From Pseudomonas sp. TH41 (GTDB taxonomy: Bacteria; Pseudomonadota; Gammaproteobacteria; Pseudomonadales; Pseudomonadaceae), in the NCBI RefSeq assembly GCF_016650695.1, contig NZ_JAEKFH010000005.1:620001-684000 (forward strand): a DNA stretch of 64,000 nt, written 5' to 3'. Below are positions 17,071-25,658 of the stretch, piece after piece; position 1 is the stretch's first letter; each line of letters begins with the position of its first letter. The position numbers and the translations under genes were made by a program. Under the pieces are notes generated by a model. That model had not been told where the DNA came from, made no database searches, and saw only the letters and a list, made by a program, of their open reading frames with translations.

Positions 17071-17673
17071 CTACAAAACGATCGGCTTACGCCCGGCAAA
17101 CGAATGCGCCAACGTCCCGCCATCCACCAACTCCAGCTCCCCGCCCAACGGCACGCCGTGTGCGATGCGCGAGGCGATCAGGCCTTTGTTGCTGAGCAGT
17201 TGGGCGATGTAATGCGCCGTGGCTTCACCTTCCACCGTCGGGTTGGTCGCCAGAATGACTTCAGTAAAGGTGCCAGCCTCTTCGATCCGCGCCAGCAATT
17301 GCGGAATACCGATGGCTTCCGGCCCCAGTCCATCAAGCGGTGACAGGTGCCCCTTGAGTACGAAGTAGCGCCCGCGAAAACCGGTCTGCTCTACCGCGTA
17401 GACGTCCATCGGCCCCTCCACCACACAGAGCAAGGTGTCGTCGCGGCGGGTATCGGCGCATTGCGGGCAGAGGTCATCTTCGGTCAGCGTGCGGCATAAC
17501 CGGCAATGGCCCACGCCTTCCATGGCCTGGCTCAACGCCAGGGCCAGACGCGAGCCGCCACTGCGATCACGTTCGAGCAACTGCAGCGCCATGCGCTGGG
17601 CAGTTTTCTGACCCACCCCTGGCAACGTTCGCAGGGCATCGATCAGTTGGCGAATCAAAGGGCTGAAGCTCAT
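17071..17673 (-). CDS. recR: Recombination mediator protein RecR
   Basis: RecR (200 residues) works with RecO and RecF to load RecA on gaps coated with SSB. The product has the N-terminal helix-hairpin-helix (LRTLPGVGQKTAQRMA), the zinc finger CRLCRTLTEDDLCPQC, and a TOPRIM domain beginning LLCVVEGPMDVYAVEQTG. In most Pseudomonas relatives it follows ybaB directly; here a reductase gene lies between them. Confidence 0.96.
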   Translation of the reverse strand: MSFSPLIRQLIDALRTLPGVGQKTAQRMALQLLERDRSGGSRLALALSQAMEGVGHCRLCRTLTEDDLCPQCADTRRDDTLLCVVEGPMDVYAVEQTGFRGRYFVLKGHLSPLDGLGPEAIGIPQLLARIEEAGTFTEVILATNPTVEGEATAHYIAQLLSNKGLIASRIAHGVPLGGELELVDGGTLAHSFAGRKPIVL

Positions 17674-17738
17674 GGGGAAACGTCCGACAAAACAACGAGA
17701 CGCGGTTTATACCCGCGCCTCTCTTTAGCGTCAAATAC

Positions 17739-18773
17739 TCAGTCTTGCGCGACCCGCACCACCAGTTTGCCGAAGTTGCGTCCCTCCAGCAGGCCAATGA
17801 ACGCCTCGGGCGCCTGTTCCAGGCCATCGACCACGTCTTCGCGAAACTTCACCTTGCCGTCACGCACCCACGGAGCCATCGCACTGACGAACTCTGGCTG
17901 ACGATCACCGTAGTCGTCGAACACGATGAAGCCCTGGATTCGCACGCGCTTGGTCAGCAAAGTGCGCTGCAATTGCGGCAGGCGATCGGGGCCGGTCGGC
18001 GCTTCATGAGCGTTATAGCCCGCGATGAGGCCGCACAGCGGAATCCGCGCCTTGGGATTGAGCAGCGGCAGTACGGCGTCGAACACCTTGCCGCCGACGT
18101 TTTCGAAATAGATATCAACTCCTTTGCCGCACGCCTGCGCCAGCTCATCGGCAAAGTTCGGGCTCTTGTGGTCGATGCAGGCATCGAAGCCCAGCGTTTC
18201 CACCACATAACGGCATTTGTCCGCACCACCGGCTACGCCGACGACGCGCAAGCCTTTGAGCTTCGCCACCTGTCCGACCACCGAACCCACCGCGCCGGAG
18301 GCCGCCGCGACCACCAGGGTTTCGCCCACCTTCGGCTGCCCGATGTCCATCAACCCCATGTAGGCAGTCATCCCTGGCATGCCGAGCACCCCCAGCGCCA
18401 TCGACGGACTCGGCAACCCCGGCGGCACCGGAATGATATTGCGCCCGTCGCTGATGCTGTGGCTTTGCCACCCCGTGGAGCCGACCACCAGATCACCTTC
18501 CTGGAACTTCGGATGCTGCGAGCGCTCGACGCGACTGACAGCCCCACCGGTCATCACCTCGCCGATTTCCACCGGTGCGGCGTAGGACGGCGCGTCACTC
18601 ATGCGCCCGCGCATGTAAGGGTCCAGCGACAGAAACAGGGTCTTGAGCAGCACCTGACCGTCGGCCAGCTCCGGCAGCGTTTCGCGCTCCAGGCGAAAAT
18701 TCTCCGGTGTCGGCGCGCCTACCGGGCGAGACGCCAGGACGATACGTTGGTTGAGGATCAATGCTTGTGGCAT
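17739..18773 (-). CDS. NADP-dependent medium-chain reductase, CurA-like
   Basis: The 344-residue protein belongs to the zinc-free medium-chain dehydrogenase/reductase group. The start ALILNQRIVLASRPVG, the SLDPYMRGRM stretch, the nucleotide loop AASGAVGSVVGQVAKLKG and IYFENVGG are typical of NADPH-dependent curcumin / double-bond reductases. It probably reduces the C=C bond of small unsaturated carbonyls. It is 65 bases upstream of recR and reads the same way, so the two may share a transcript. Confidence 0.87.
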   Translation of the reverse strand: MPQALILNQRIVLASRPVGAPTPENFRLERETLPELADGQVLLKTLFLSLDPYMRGRMSDAPSYAAPVEIGEVMTGGAVSRVERSQHPKFQEGDLVVGSTGWQSHSISDGRNIIPVPPGLPSPSMALGVLGMPGMTAYMGLMDIGQPKVGETLVVAAASGAVGSVVGQVAKLKGLRVVGVAGGADKCRYVVETLGFDACIDHKSPNFADELAQACGKGVDIYFENVGGKVFDAVLPLLNPKARIPLCGLIAGYNAHEAPTGPDRLPQLQRTLLTKRVRIQGFIVFDDYGDRQPEFVSAMAPWVRDGKVKFREDVVDGLEQAPEAFIGLLEGRNFGKLVVRVAQD

Positions 18774-18873
18774 TTGGGCTTCTCCTTTGATCGGTGAATT
18801 CGGCGGTATAGGGGAGCAGACCGTTGTGCAGGTTTCGCGTTCGATGTTTCTTCAGTGGGACCGAGTCGACTTC

Positions 18874-18948
18874 TTCGCGAGCAGGCTCGCTCCCACAATG
18901 GATCTCGGGTGTTCACAAAATCCCTGTGGGAGCGGGCTTGCTCGCGAA
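18874..18948. repeat. REP doublet
   Basis: Inverted 24-base arms (18874-18897 and 18925-18948) with one or two mismatches (gcaggctcgc against gcgggcttgc). Confidence 0.85.
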
Positions 18949-18985
18949 GGCGGCCTCACAGACACCCAACTTCCAATGGCTGGAT

Positions 18986-19100
18986 ACAAAAATGCCAAGC
19001 ACGATGCCTGGCATTTTTTTGTAGCTCATTCGACGCGCTTTAGCGAATCAGAATGGCAGTTTCATGCCCGGTGGCAGTTGCATGCCAGCGGTCACGCCAG
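18986..19100. repeat. Partial duplicate of the ybaB 3' end and terminator
   Basis: These 115 bases repeat 19216-19330 with only a few mismatches, at an offset of 230 bases. They contain a copy of the ybaB terminator hairpin and the last roughly 50 coding bases of ybaB. A REP doublet lies between the two copies. The duplicate has no start and is not a gene. Confidence 0.92.
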
Positions 19101-19115
19101 GTCCGAGTTGACCTC

Positions 19116-19179
19116 TTCGCGAGCAGGCTCGCTCCCACATTTGAGCGCGGTCCCCTGTGGGAGCGAGCCTGCTCGCGAA
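19116..19179. repeat. REP doublet
   Basis: Exact 24-base inverted arms (19116-19139 and 19156-19179) with a short spacer; it separates the two copies of the ybaB 3' end. Confidence 0.9.
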
Positions 19180-19217
19180 AGCAACTTCACAGGCGCCACT
19201 GTCCAACAGCCGGAAAC

Positions 19218-19250
19218 AAAAATGCCAGGCGCGATGCCTGGCATTTTTTT
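19218..19250 (-). terminator. Terminator of the dnaX-ybaB transcript
   Basis: The stem AATGCCAGGC / GCCTGGCATT is flanked by A's and T's on both sides, 28 bases beyond the ybaB stop on the minus strand. A second copy at 18988-19020 lies in the duplicated block. Confidence 0.85.
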
Positions 19251-19277
19251 GTAGCTCATTCGACGCGCTTTAGCGAA

Positions 19278-19616
19278 TCAGAATGGCAGTTTCATGCCCG
19301 GTGGCAGTTGCATGCCAGCGGTTACGCCAGACATTTTGTCCTGGCTGTTGGCTTCGATCTTGCGCACGGCGTCGTTGACGGCGGCGGCGAATACAGCCTC
19401 CAGCATCTCTTTGTCGTCTTCGCTCAGGCCTTCAACCAGGCTTGGGTCGATGGTCACACGCTTGACGTCGTGACGACCGGTCATCACCACGGTGACCATA
19501 TCGCCGCCGGCTTTACCGGTGACTTCGGCGTTGGCCAGTTCTTCCTGCATCTTGGCCATTTTTTCCTGCATCTGCTGCGCCTGCTTCATCAGGCCGGCCA
19601 TGCCACCTTTCATCAT
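19278..19616 (-). CDS. Nucleoid-associated protein, YbaB/EbfC family
   Basis: A 112-residue DNA-binding protein starting MMKGGMAGLMKQAQQMQEKM, as in P. aeruginosa, then a coiled helix and the VVMTGRHDVKRVTIDPSL strand region. It forms dimers that bind DNA and compact the nucleoid. The ATG at 19616 is chosen because the family begins there; a GTG three codons upstream is the alternative. It lies 67 bases after dnaX in the same direction, a widely conserved pairing. Its 3' end is duplicated downstream. Confidence 0.93.
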   Translation of the reverse strand: MMKGGMAGLMKQAQQMQEKMAKMQEELANAEVTGKAGGDMVTVVMTGRHDVKRVTIDPSLVEGLSEDDKEMLEAVFAAAVNDAVRKIEANSQDKMSGVTAGMQLPPGMKLPF

Positions 19617-19683
19617 GGGAATCACCTCAAACGTACTTGGATAAAAACAGCGCCCGGCCCTTTCGGCCGAACGCCTTCAGTTA

Positions 19684-21774
19684 TTAGCCCTGGCTGACCA
19701 AAGCTTCGACAGGTTCAATAGTATCGTTACGGATCACCGCACCGAACTGTTGCATCATTTGCTGGATGAACGGATCACCGTGAATAGAAGCCTCGGCCTC
19801 GCGCTGACGGTCGACGCGACGGCGGGACGCTGCCTGGGCCGGAGTTTCCTGCTCGGGCTTGATCAGCTCCATGCTCAGGGTCAGCGTACGCCCGTGATAC
19901 TGGTTCAACGCATCGTTGAGACGACGTTGCTGGGTCGCGTTGAACAAGGCGCTGTGAGCCGGGTCCAGGTGCAACAGCCAGCTGTCGCCATCGACCGCGA
20001 TCAGCGTGCAGTTGGCGGCGATACTGCCGGTCATGCCGGAGATCGGCAATTTCGGGAACAGCTCCAGCCATTGCAGCGCCAGCCCTGTGGCCGGCATCGC
20101 GGCGGGCTCAGGCTCGGGCTCCGGCGCAGGTTCTGCCGTGTGTTCGTGGGCCAGTTCGTCGAGATAGCTGTAGGCCGAGTCCATGTCCGGCTCGATGTAG
20201 TCCTCGTCCAGCGGTGGCTCGTCGTCCATGTCCACGCCTGGCGTGGCGGCATCGACGTCGGCCACGGACGGTTCCGGGATGGGCGCAGCAGCCCACTCCG
20301 GTGCGTCCGGCACCACGCTGTCTGGCGTCGGCAACGGCATGGGCGGCAAGTCGGGTTGTTCACCGGCGGTTTCCAGCACCGGCTCGATGGCAGGTTGCTG
20401 GACAACTTCGGGCTCAACCGGATCATTCCACGGCAGGTCGACAACGGCTTCGACTGCTACGGGCTCAGCGACAGGCTCAGGCACAACGATCGGCGTAATC
20501 GGTTCAGGCTCAGGTGCTGGAGCAACCACTGCCGCGACCGGCACAGGCGTAACGGGGGCAACGGCCGGCGCAGCTGCCGCAACGACCACCGGCGCAACAC
20601 GGGGCGCGGCAGCCACTGACTGGGCGGAATCAACTGTGGCCTGGCTGATCCCCACTGGCTTTAGCGGTTGCCTCGGGGCGTCCGCGGTGTCTGCCGGTCG
20701 GAACGCGAGCATTCGCAGCAGGACCATTTCGAACCCACCACGCGGGTCCGGCGCCAACGGCAAATCGCGGCGGCCAATCAGGCCCATTTGATAGTAGAAC
20801 TGCACATCTTCGGCCGGCAGTGCCTGGGCCAGCGCCAGCACCCGATCACGGTCGCCGTGGCCGTTGTCGACGCCTTCAGGCAAGGCCTGCGCGATGGCGA
20901 CACGGTGCAGCACGTTAAGAATTTCCGAGAGTACGCCGTTCCAGTCCGGGCCTTGTTCGGCCAGATGACGGACCGCTTCCAACAACGCCTTGGCGTCGCC
21001 TTCGATCAACGCATGCAGAACGTCGTAGACCTGGCCGTGATCGAGCGTGCCGAGCATTGCCCGCACGTCGGCGGCCATGACTTTACCTTCACCGAAGGCA
21101 ATGGCCTGGTCAGTCAGGCTCATGGCGTCACGCATCGAACCGTCGGCCGCGCGGCCGAGCAACCACAGTGCGTCGTCTTCGAACGGCACGTTCTCGACGC
21201 CCAGAACATGGGTCAAATGCTCGACCACCCGTTCAGGTGTCATGTTTTTCAGGGAGAACTGCAGGCACCGCGACAGAATCGTTGCAGGAAGTTTCTGCGG
21301 GTCGGTGGTGGCCAGGATGAACTTGACGTAGGGCGGCGGCTCTTCGAGGGTTTTCAACAGCGCATTGAAGGAATGGCTGGAGAGCATGTGCACTTCGTCG
21401 ATCAGGTAGACCTTGAAGCGCCCGCGGCTCGGCGCGTACTGCACGTTGTCGAGCAGCTCGCGGGTGTCCTCGACCTTGGTCCGGCTCGCGGCATCGATCT
21501 CGATCAGGTCGACGAAGCGGCCTTCATCGATCTCGCGGCACACCGAGCATTCGCCGCACGGCGTCGAAGTGATACCTGTTTCACAGTTCAGGCATTTGGC
21601 AATAATCCGCGCGATTGTGGTCTTGCCCACCCCGCGGGTGCCGGTAAACAGATAGGCGTGGTGCAGCCGCTGGCTGTCCAAGGCGTTGATCAGAGCCTTG
21701 AGCACATGGGTCTGGCCGACCATTTCGCGGAACGAGCGCGGACGCCATTTACGTGCAAGAACCTGATAACTCAT
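19684..21774 (-). CDS. dnaX: DNA polymerase III subunits gamma/tau
   Basis: DnaX is the clamp-loader ATPase that also ties the polymerase cores together. The product (696 residues from MSYQVLARKW) has Walker A GTRGVGKTT near residue 45 and a zinc site CLNCETGITSTPCGECSVC. Walker B LIDEVHML, the SRCLQF sensor region, a long Pro/Ala/Val/Glu-rich linker and a C-terminal polymerase-binding domain follow. I did not find an E. coli-type slippery heptamer, so a shorter gamma form is not supported here. ybaB follows. Confidence 0.96.
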   Translation of the reverse strand: MSYQVLARKWRPRSFREMVGQTHVLKALINALDSQRLHHAYLFTGTRGVGKTTIARIIAKCLNCETGITSTPCGECSVCREIDEGRFVDLIEIDAASRTKVEDTRELLDNVQYAPSRGRFKVYLIDEVHMLSSHSFNALLKTLEEPPPYVKFILATTDPQKLPATILSRCLQFSLKNMTPERVVEHLTHVLGVENVPFEDDALWLLGRAADGSMRDAMSLTDQAIAFGEGKVMAADVRAMLGTLDHGQVYDVLHALIEGDAKALLEAVRHLAEQGPDWNGVLSEILNVLHRVAIAQALPEGVDNGHGDRDRVLALAQALPAEDVQFYYQMGLIGRRDLPLAPDPRGGFEMVLLRMLAFRPADTADAPRQPLKPVGISQATVDSAQSVAAAPRVAPVVVAAAAPAVAPVTPVPVAAVVAPAPEPEPITPIVVPEPVAEPVAVEAVVDLPWNDPVEPEVVQQPAIEPVLETAGEQPDLPPMPLPTPDSVVPDAPEWAAAPIPEPSVADVDAATPGVDMDDEPPLDEDYIEPDMDSAYSYLDELAHEHTAEPAPEPEPEPAAMPATGLALQWLELFPKLPISGMTGSIAANCTLIAVDGDSWLLHLDPAHSALFNATQQRRLNDALNQYHGRTLTLSMELIKPEQETPAQAASRRRVDRQREAEASIHGDPFIQQMMQQFGAVIRNDTIEPVEALVSQG

Positions 21775-21918
21775 CGAAAACCGTCGCAACGAAGGAACAC
21801 AAGCGGCTAATGCTAGCGGAGCAAGCCCGAAATTGCATCCGGCGCGCTCGTCTAATCTGGCTAAGATGCATTTTGGGGGCTTTTATCAGCTCAGGCGTTT
21901 ATCGGTACCGGAGCGTTT

Positions 21919-22668
21919 ATGCGGCTGGCCTTGGGGGCACTGCTGTTGACTAGCCTGAACGTCGAGGCCGCTGGCGCGCCGTTGCGCTTCGTTGTGCCCG
22001 ACAGTTGGGCGATGCCGATGGTGCAACTGGAACGTGGGCGCCCGACACAGGGCATCCTGTATGACGTGATGCTCAGCCTCGCGACGCAGGTTGGCATGCC
22101 GGCCGAATTTCACGTGTTGCCTCGGGCGCGCGTGCAAAGCGCCATGGAGCACGGTGAGGTCGATGTGCGCTGCTACGCCGCACAATCCTGGTTGCCCAAT
22201 CAGTCTGGAGACTACCTCTGGAGCATTCCGCTCTGGACTCAGCCCGACTTGTTGATCAGTCGCCAAGACCCGCTGACCTCGGTAACGGCGGCAGACTTGC
22301 CCCGACAATCCATCGGCACGGTACTGAGTTACAGCTACCCGACCCTGCAACCGCTGTTCGACACCGGCCAGTTGCACCGTGACGACGCCCGCAATCAGGA
22401 ACAAGTGCTGGAAAAACTCCAGGCCGGCCGCTATCGCTATGCCGTGAGCAACCAATGGACGCTGGAATGGTTCAATCAACGCCTCATGCCCGGCCGACAA
22501 CTACAAGCCGTGGCGGTGCTGCAGGAACAGCGTGTCGGCTGCTACGTACGCAACGACCCGAAAGTGCCCGTGCAGCGCATTTTGCGCACGTTACTGCGGA
22601 TGAAAATGTCCGGGGAGATTGATGACATTATCCGGCTCTATATCGGTGGTGAGCCTGGAAAACCCTGA
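21919..22668 (+). CDS. Periplasmic solute-binding protein, amino-acid-type (SBP_bac_3)
   Basis: The 249-residue product has a short signal peptide (MRLALGALLLTSLNVEAAGA) and a fold like the polar amino-acid-binding proteins. Visible parts are LRFVVPDSWAMPMVQ, GILYDVMLSLATQVGM, an acidic 'GEVDVRCYAA' strand, and a C-terminal helix. No permease or ATPase lies beside it. It may be an orphan sensor or binding protein of the kind common near the chromosome backbone in Pseudomonas. Ligand unknown. Confidence 0.75.
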   Translation: MRLALGALLLTSLNVEAAGAPLRFVVPDSWAMPMVQLERGRPTQGILYDVMLSLATQVGMPAEFHVLPRARVQSAMEHGEVDVRCYAAQSWLPNQSGDYLWSIPLWTQPDLLISRQDPLTSVTAADLPRQSIGTVLSYSYPTLQPLFDTGQLHRDDARNQEQVLEKLQAGRYRYAVSNQWTLEWFNQRLMPGRQLQAVAVLQEQRVGCYVRNDPKVPVQRILRTLLRMKMSGEIDDIIRLYIGGEPGKP

Positions 22669-22671
22669 ACC

Positions 22672-22761
22672 TGTGGGAGCGGGCTTGCTCGCGAAAGCGG
22701 TGGGTCAGCCAACATCAATGTTGAATGATGGACCGCATTCGCGAGCAAGCCCGCTCCCACA
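22672..22761. repeat. REP doublet
   Basis: Exact 24-base inverted arms (22672-22695 and 22738-22761) just after the binding-protein gene and 118 bases before the left end of the integrated element. Confidence 0.9.
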
Positions 22762-22878
22762 AAGGATGCGTGGTGTGCAGGCTATTTCGGGACGACAAAA
22801 AACCACCCTGGACAGCGTCCTTGGCAGTGCAATAACAGGTATTTGATTAATCAGATAACGCGAGAGAGGACTCGCGGT

Positions 22879-22931
22879 GCGTTATGGAGGCAACCCCACC
22901 AGCCACACCCCGGCACACAATGTTCCCGCTG
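22879..22931. repeat. attL: left 53-bp direct repeat (displaced ffs 3' end)
   Basis: Identical over 53 bases to 42668-42720. It begins gcgttatggaggcaacc and ends at cccgctg, after which the sequence leaves ffs and enters the element. It is the 3' part of ffs that was cut off from the gene by integration. Confidence 0.97.
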
Positions 22932-23157
22932 CAAGTATTGGCTAGCGCCAATGGCTGCTCTTCTCTTCCAGATACTCGACCGGAAACCGGCTGAGGTCTG
23001 CGGGCCTTGCCGGGCTTGGCTTCCAGGGTTACCCCTCCTAGAGAAACCCCTTAGAAATTCCCCAATGGATTCTTGCTGAGAGACCTCGAAGACCTCCAGT
23101 GAGCCTTGGGGTGTGGCCCGATTTGTTCCACTTCTTGGACCACTCTGGGGACCACTC
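22932..23157. other. Element left end, no clear gene
   Basis: Between attL and the integrase I see no well-supported gene; a 42-codon frame from 22951 starting MAALLFQILD lacks a ribosome site. The segment has TCCTAGAGAAA near 23036, whose inverse TTTCTCTAG recurs near 42631 at the other end. These could be arm-type integrase sites. Confidence 0.45.
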
Positions 23158-24483
23158 ATGGCCTACATAGTCCGCCGCAAAGCCACGTATTACCTGAACC
23201 TGAGGCTACCAAAGCACCTTGACCCCAAACGGTCCACTTTCCGCTTTTGCCTGCATGTAACTGACCGCAAGCAAGCTCTCTGCCTAGCGAGCACCCTGAC
23301 CCTAAAGATTACGGATCACCTCGCACAGAGCCCGCTTGAATACGCCTGTACGCACCTGAAGAGTCTCTGCCGCACTTGGCTTCAAAAGGATGAGAGCGGC
23401 TCTTCGGAACAACCAGTCACTACCCCAACTAGGGCGCTCAATGAGTTTGCGAATGAACAGCCGCTATCTGAGCTTGCGGAGGCTTATATAAAGGAAGGCA
23501 AACGCGGAGGCTCTTGGCGAGAGGGAAACATCCAAGAGGTTGAACGCTGCCTCAGGGACTTCTTTGAGCTGATGGGAGACCACAAGCCTTCAGCGTTTAC
23601 CTCGACCGAGGCTAGAGCTTTCAAGGCATTACTGAGCCGATGCCCACAGTACTTCGGATTACGGCCCGAGTTCGCAGGGAAAAGCCTGCGGCAGGTAATA
23701 GCCTCGGGAATTGAATACGCCCCTATATCAACAGTGACAGTGAACAATCGACTCAGGAAGGTCTCCGCGTTCTTCAACTGGTGCCTTCAAAATCAGTACA
23801 TCGCCCAGAACCCACTGAAGGGAATGAAAGCCATGGTAGCCACCTCAGCTAAAGAGGCGCGATTGTCCTTCAGCTCCTCCGACATAACTGCCCTTCTTGA
23901 CGTCGAGTCGCTCCGCAAGGAATCCATCAAGCATCCGTGGAGACTCTGGCTGGTAATTCTCGGGAGAGCTACAGGGGCACGTATAGAGGAGCTCTGTCAG
24001 CTCTACACAGACGACATCGTGACGGTCCAAGGGGTTGCCTGCATTCGGATCGCGGCAACTCACCAAGAACAAAAACTGAAAAACCTAAGCAGCCAGAGAC
24101 TTGTCCCCATCCACCCCGAAGTGATCCACCTGGGATTCCTTGAGTACGTCCAGAGGATGAACATTAACGGCCCTTCAAGGGTTTTCCCAGAACTTACAGC
24201 GCGGCGAGGTCAGTTGGGACACGCTCCTAGTAAATGGTTCGGCAAGTACCGTCACAAGCGCGGAGTGATAGACCCTCGCAAGGTCTTCCACAGCTTCCGA
24301 CATACCTTCATTGACGAACTTAGGGAAGCCGGAATCCAGGACTCACTGGTTAAACGGCTGGTGGGGCACGAAGCAGGCTCTGTGACCTTCGGTATCTACG
24401 GTAGTCGAGAACCTATTAAAGCAATGGTCCAAGCTGTCTCCACCCTGACAGTAGGCATTCAAATCAAGGAAGATTCATTATGA
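23158..24483 (+). CDS. int: Tyrosine-type site-specific integrase
   Basis: The 441-residue integrase should catalyse recombination between attP and the 3' end of ffs. The N terminus MAYIVRRKATYYLNLRLP is the usual arm-binding domain start, which favours 23158 over an upstream GTG at 23113. Core-binding helices follow. The catalytic set is complete: R275 in GARIEEL, H378-x-x-R381 in HSFRHT, H404 in VGHEAG, and nucleophile Y414 in GIYGS. It is the first gene inside attL and reads inward. Confidence 0.95.
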   Translation: MAYIVRRKATYYLNLRLPKHLDPKRSTFRFCLHVTDRKQALCLASTLTLKITDHLAQSPLEYACTHLKSLCRTWLQKDESGSSEQPVTTPTRALNEFANEQPLSELAEAYIKEGKRGGSWREGNIQEVERCLRDFFELMGDHKPSAFTSTEARAFKALLSRCPQYFGLRPEFAGKSLRQVIASGIEYAPISTVTVNNRLRKVSAFFNWCLQNQYIAQNPLKGMKAMVATSAKEARLSFSSSDITALLDVESLRKESIKHPWRLWLVILGRATGARIEELCQLYTDDIVTVQGVACIRIAATHQEQKLKNLSSQRLVPIHPEVIHLGFLEYVQRMNINGPSRVFPELTARRGQLGHAPSKWFGKYRHKRGVIDPRKVFHSFRHTFIDELREAGIQDSLVKRLVGHEAGSVTFGIYGSREPIKAMVQAVSTLTVGIQIKEDSL

Positions 24484-24509
24484 AATTACCGTCAAGAGAG
24501 GTTGCGTTC

Positions 24510-25241
24510 TTATGCTTTCGCCTTGCCTTTCTCATAACCTGCCTCTTGACATTTAGTTGATAGCCGCTCAACCGCGCCGCCAAACAACTTATTTTCGACC
24601 TCTATATCGGCGCGGACCCTATTGGCACTTTCAAGATATGTTCTTTGATAACTGCCAAGAATATTTCTATCACTAGCCAGCCCCTCCAGCTCCATCAGCT
24701 TACGCTGCATAGAAGAAACTCTTTCATCGTGCGACTTGCCCAACAAGGGAACACCATCAACTTTGCATTCAACATTAACTGGCTGAGAGGATGAAGTTGC
24801 TGCGATAGGTTGGCTCTCAAATTTTAGTAAGAACTCCCTAAATCCAACCCCCAATAAAAAACTTGCAAAAATCAAACTACAACAAAAAATCAGAGGATGA
24901 TTTTCAAACCGCTCCTTCAGCGACTCCGACTTGCCCTCCACACGATCCTCCCCCGGACTACCTGCTTCACCCTTGGAAGACTCAAGTCTTGCCAATGTAA
25001 TAGCTTGATTCAAGATACCGACTGCACGATTCATATTCGTAGCACTATCGATAGGACTACCCATACGATAAGTTACCGAAGCGCTGGTTACCGCTTGGGA
25101 AAAAGCTCTTGAGTAGCTTTCACTAAAAGATAAAAGCGGGCGAACCGCATCAGCCCACTGTTCAAATTCAAGTAGAGTGTCAAAGGGTGCATCCTCCCCC
25201 CTAACTCGAATTAGCTTTTCCAACTCATCTACAATATCCAT
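24510..25241 (-). CDS. Unknown membrane-anchored cargo protein
   Basis: I do not recognise this 243-residue protein. It has a soluble N-terminal half with acidic helices (MDIVDELEKLIRVRGEDAP), a central membrane segment (PLIFCCSLIFASFLLGVGF near residues 115-135), and a C-terminal charged region with a likely coiled part. It reads opposite to the integrase and ends 27 bases after it. AT content is clearly higher than in the phage-type genes, which suggests separately acquired cargo. A role in host or phage interaction is only a guess from position. Confidence 0.7.
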   Translation of the reverse strand: MDIVDELEKLIRVRGEDAPFDTLLEFEQWADAVRPLLSFSESYSRAFSQAVTSASVTYRMGSPIDSATNMNRAVGILNQAITLARLESSKGEAGSPGEDRVEGKSESLKERFENHPLIFCCSLIFASFLLGVGFREFLLKFESQPIAATSSSQPVNVECKVDGVPLLGKSHDERVSSMQRKLMELEGLASDRNILGSYQRTYLESANRVRADIEVENKLFGGAVERLSTKCQEAGYEKGKAKA

Positions 25242-25658
25242 TTTTGCCTTACGCGACTACAAGTAGTCTACATAGCTGGTGAAACCTTCAGCCAATTCTA
25301 CCTGATAAATTTTCCAATTGACCATATCATTACAACTGCACCTACTTAATTTTCGAGAAATTTTGTGAGACCCCTTATTAAGTCTCGCGTGTCCACGCAT
25401 ACCCCCGTGGGGGTGCCCGCCTGGGTGCGCTCCCGGTTGTTTATTCGTGCGTACCTATGCGCGCCACTGTAAGAAGACCAAGGGCAACCATGACCTCCTG
25501 CTGGAAGTCCCTGGAACCATCGTTGCAATAGACCTTGCCCTAATACAGCGTTGCAGCCGATGAAGAAAAGTGTTGCATTAGAGTTGACTTCAGATATTTG
25601 CAACACTACCGTGAGGACATCTAAGACTTCATTGCAACACTCCCAAGGAGATTCACTC
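25242..25658. other. Intergenic region before the serine recombinase
   Basis: No gene supported in about 417 bases. Features seen: an AT-rich promoter-like left part for the minus-strand gene, a 14-bp palindrome ACCCCCGTGGGGGT at 25401-25414, and the TGCAACACT cluster next to the recombinase start. Confidence 0.6.
25569..25641. promoter_or_regulatory. Three TGCAACACT motifs, likely recombinase binding sites
   Basis: The 9-base motif occurs inverted at 25569-25577 and direct at 25599-25607 and 25633-25641; weaker TTGCA copies lie at 25522 and 25551. The last copy ends four bases before the AAGGAG ribosome site of the recombinase. Spaced repeats upstream of a resolvase gene commonly form its res site or operator, so autoregulation is plausible. 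Confidence 0.6.

Noticed and set aside
19684..21774. Programmed frameshift in dnaX for a gamma form
   Set aside because: I did not find an AAAAAAG-type slippery site with a downstream hairpin in the reading frame.
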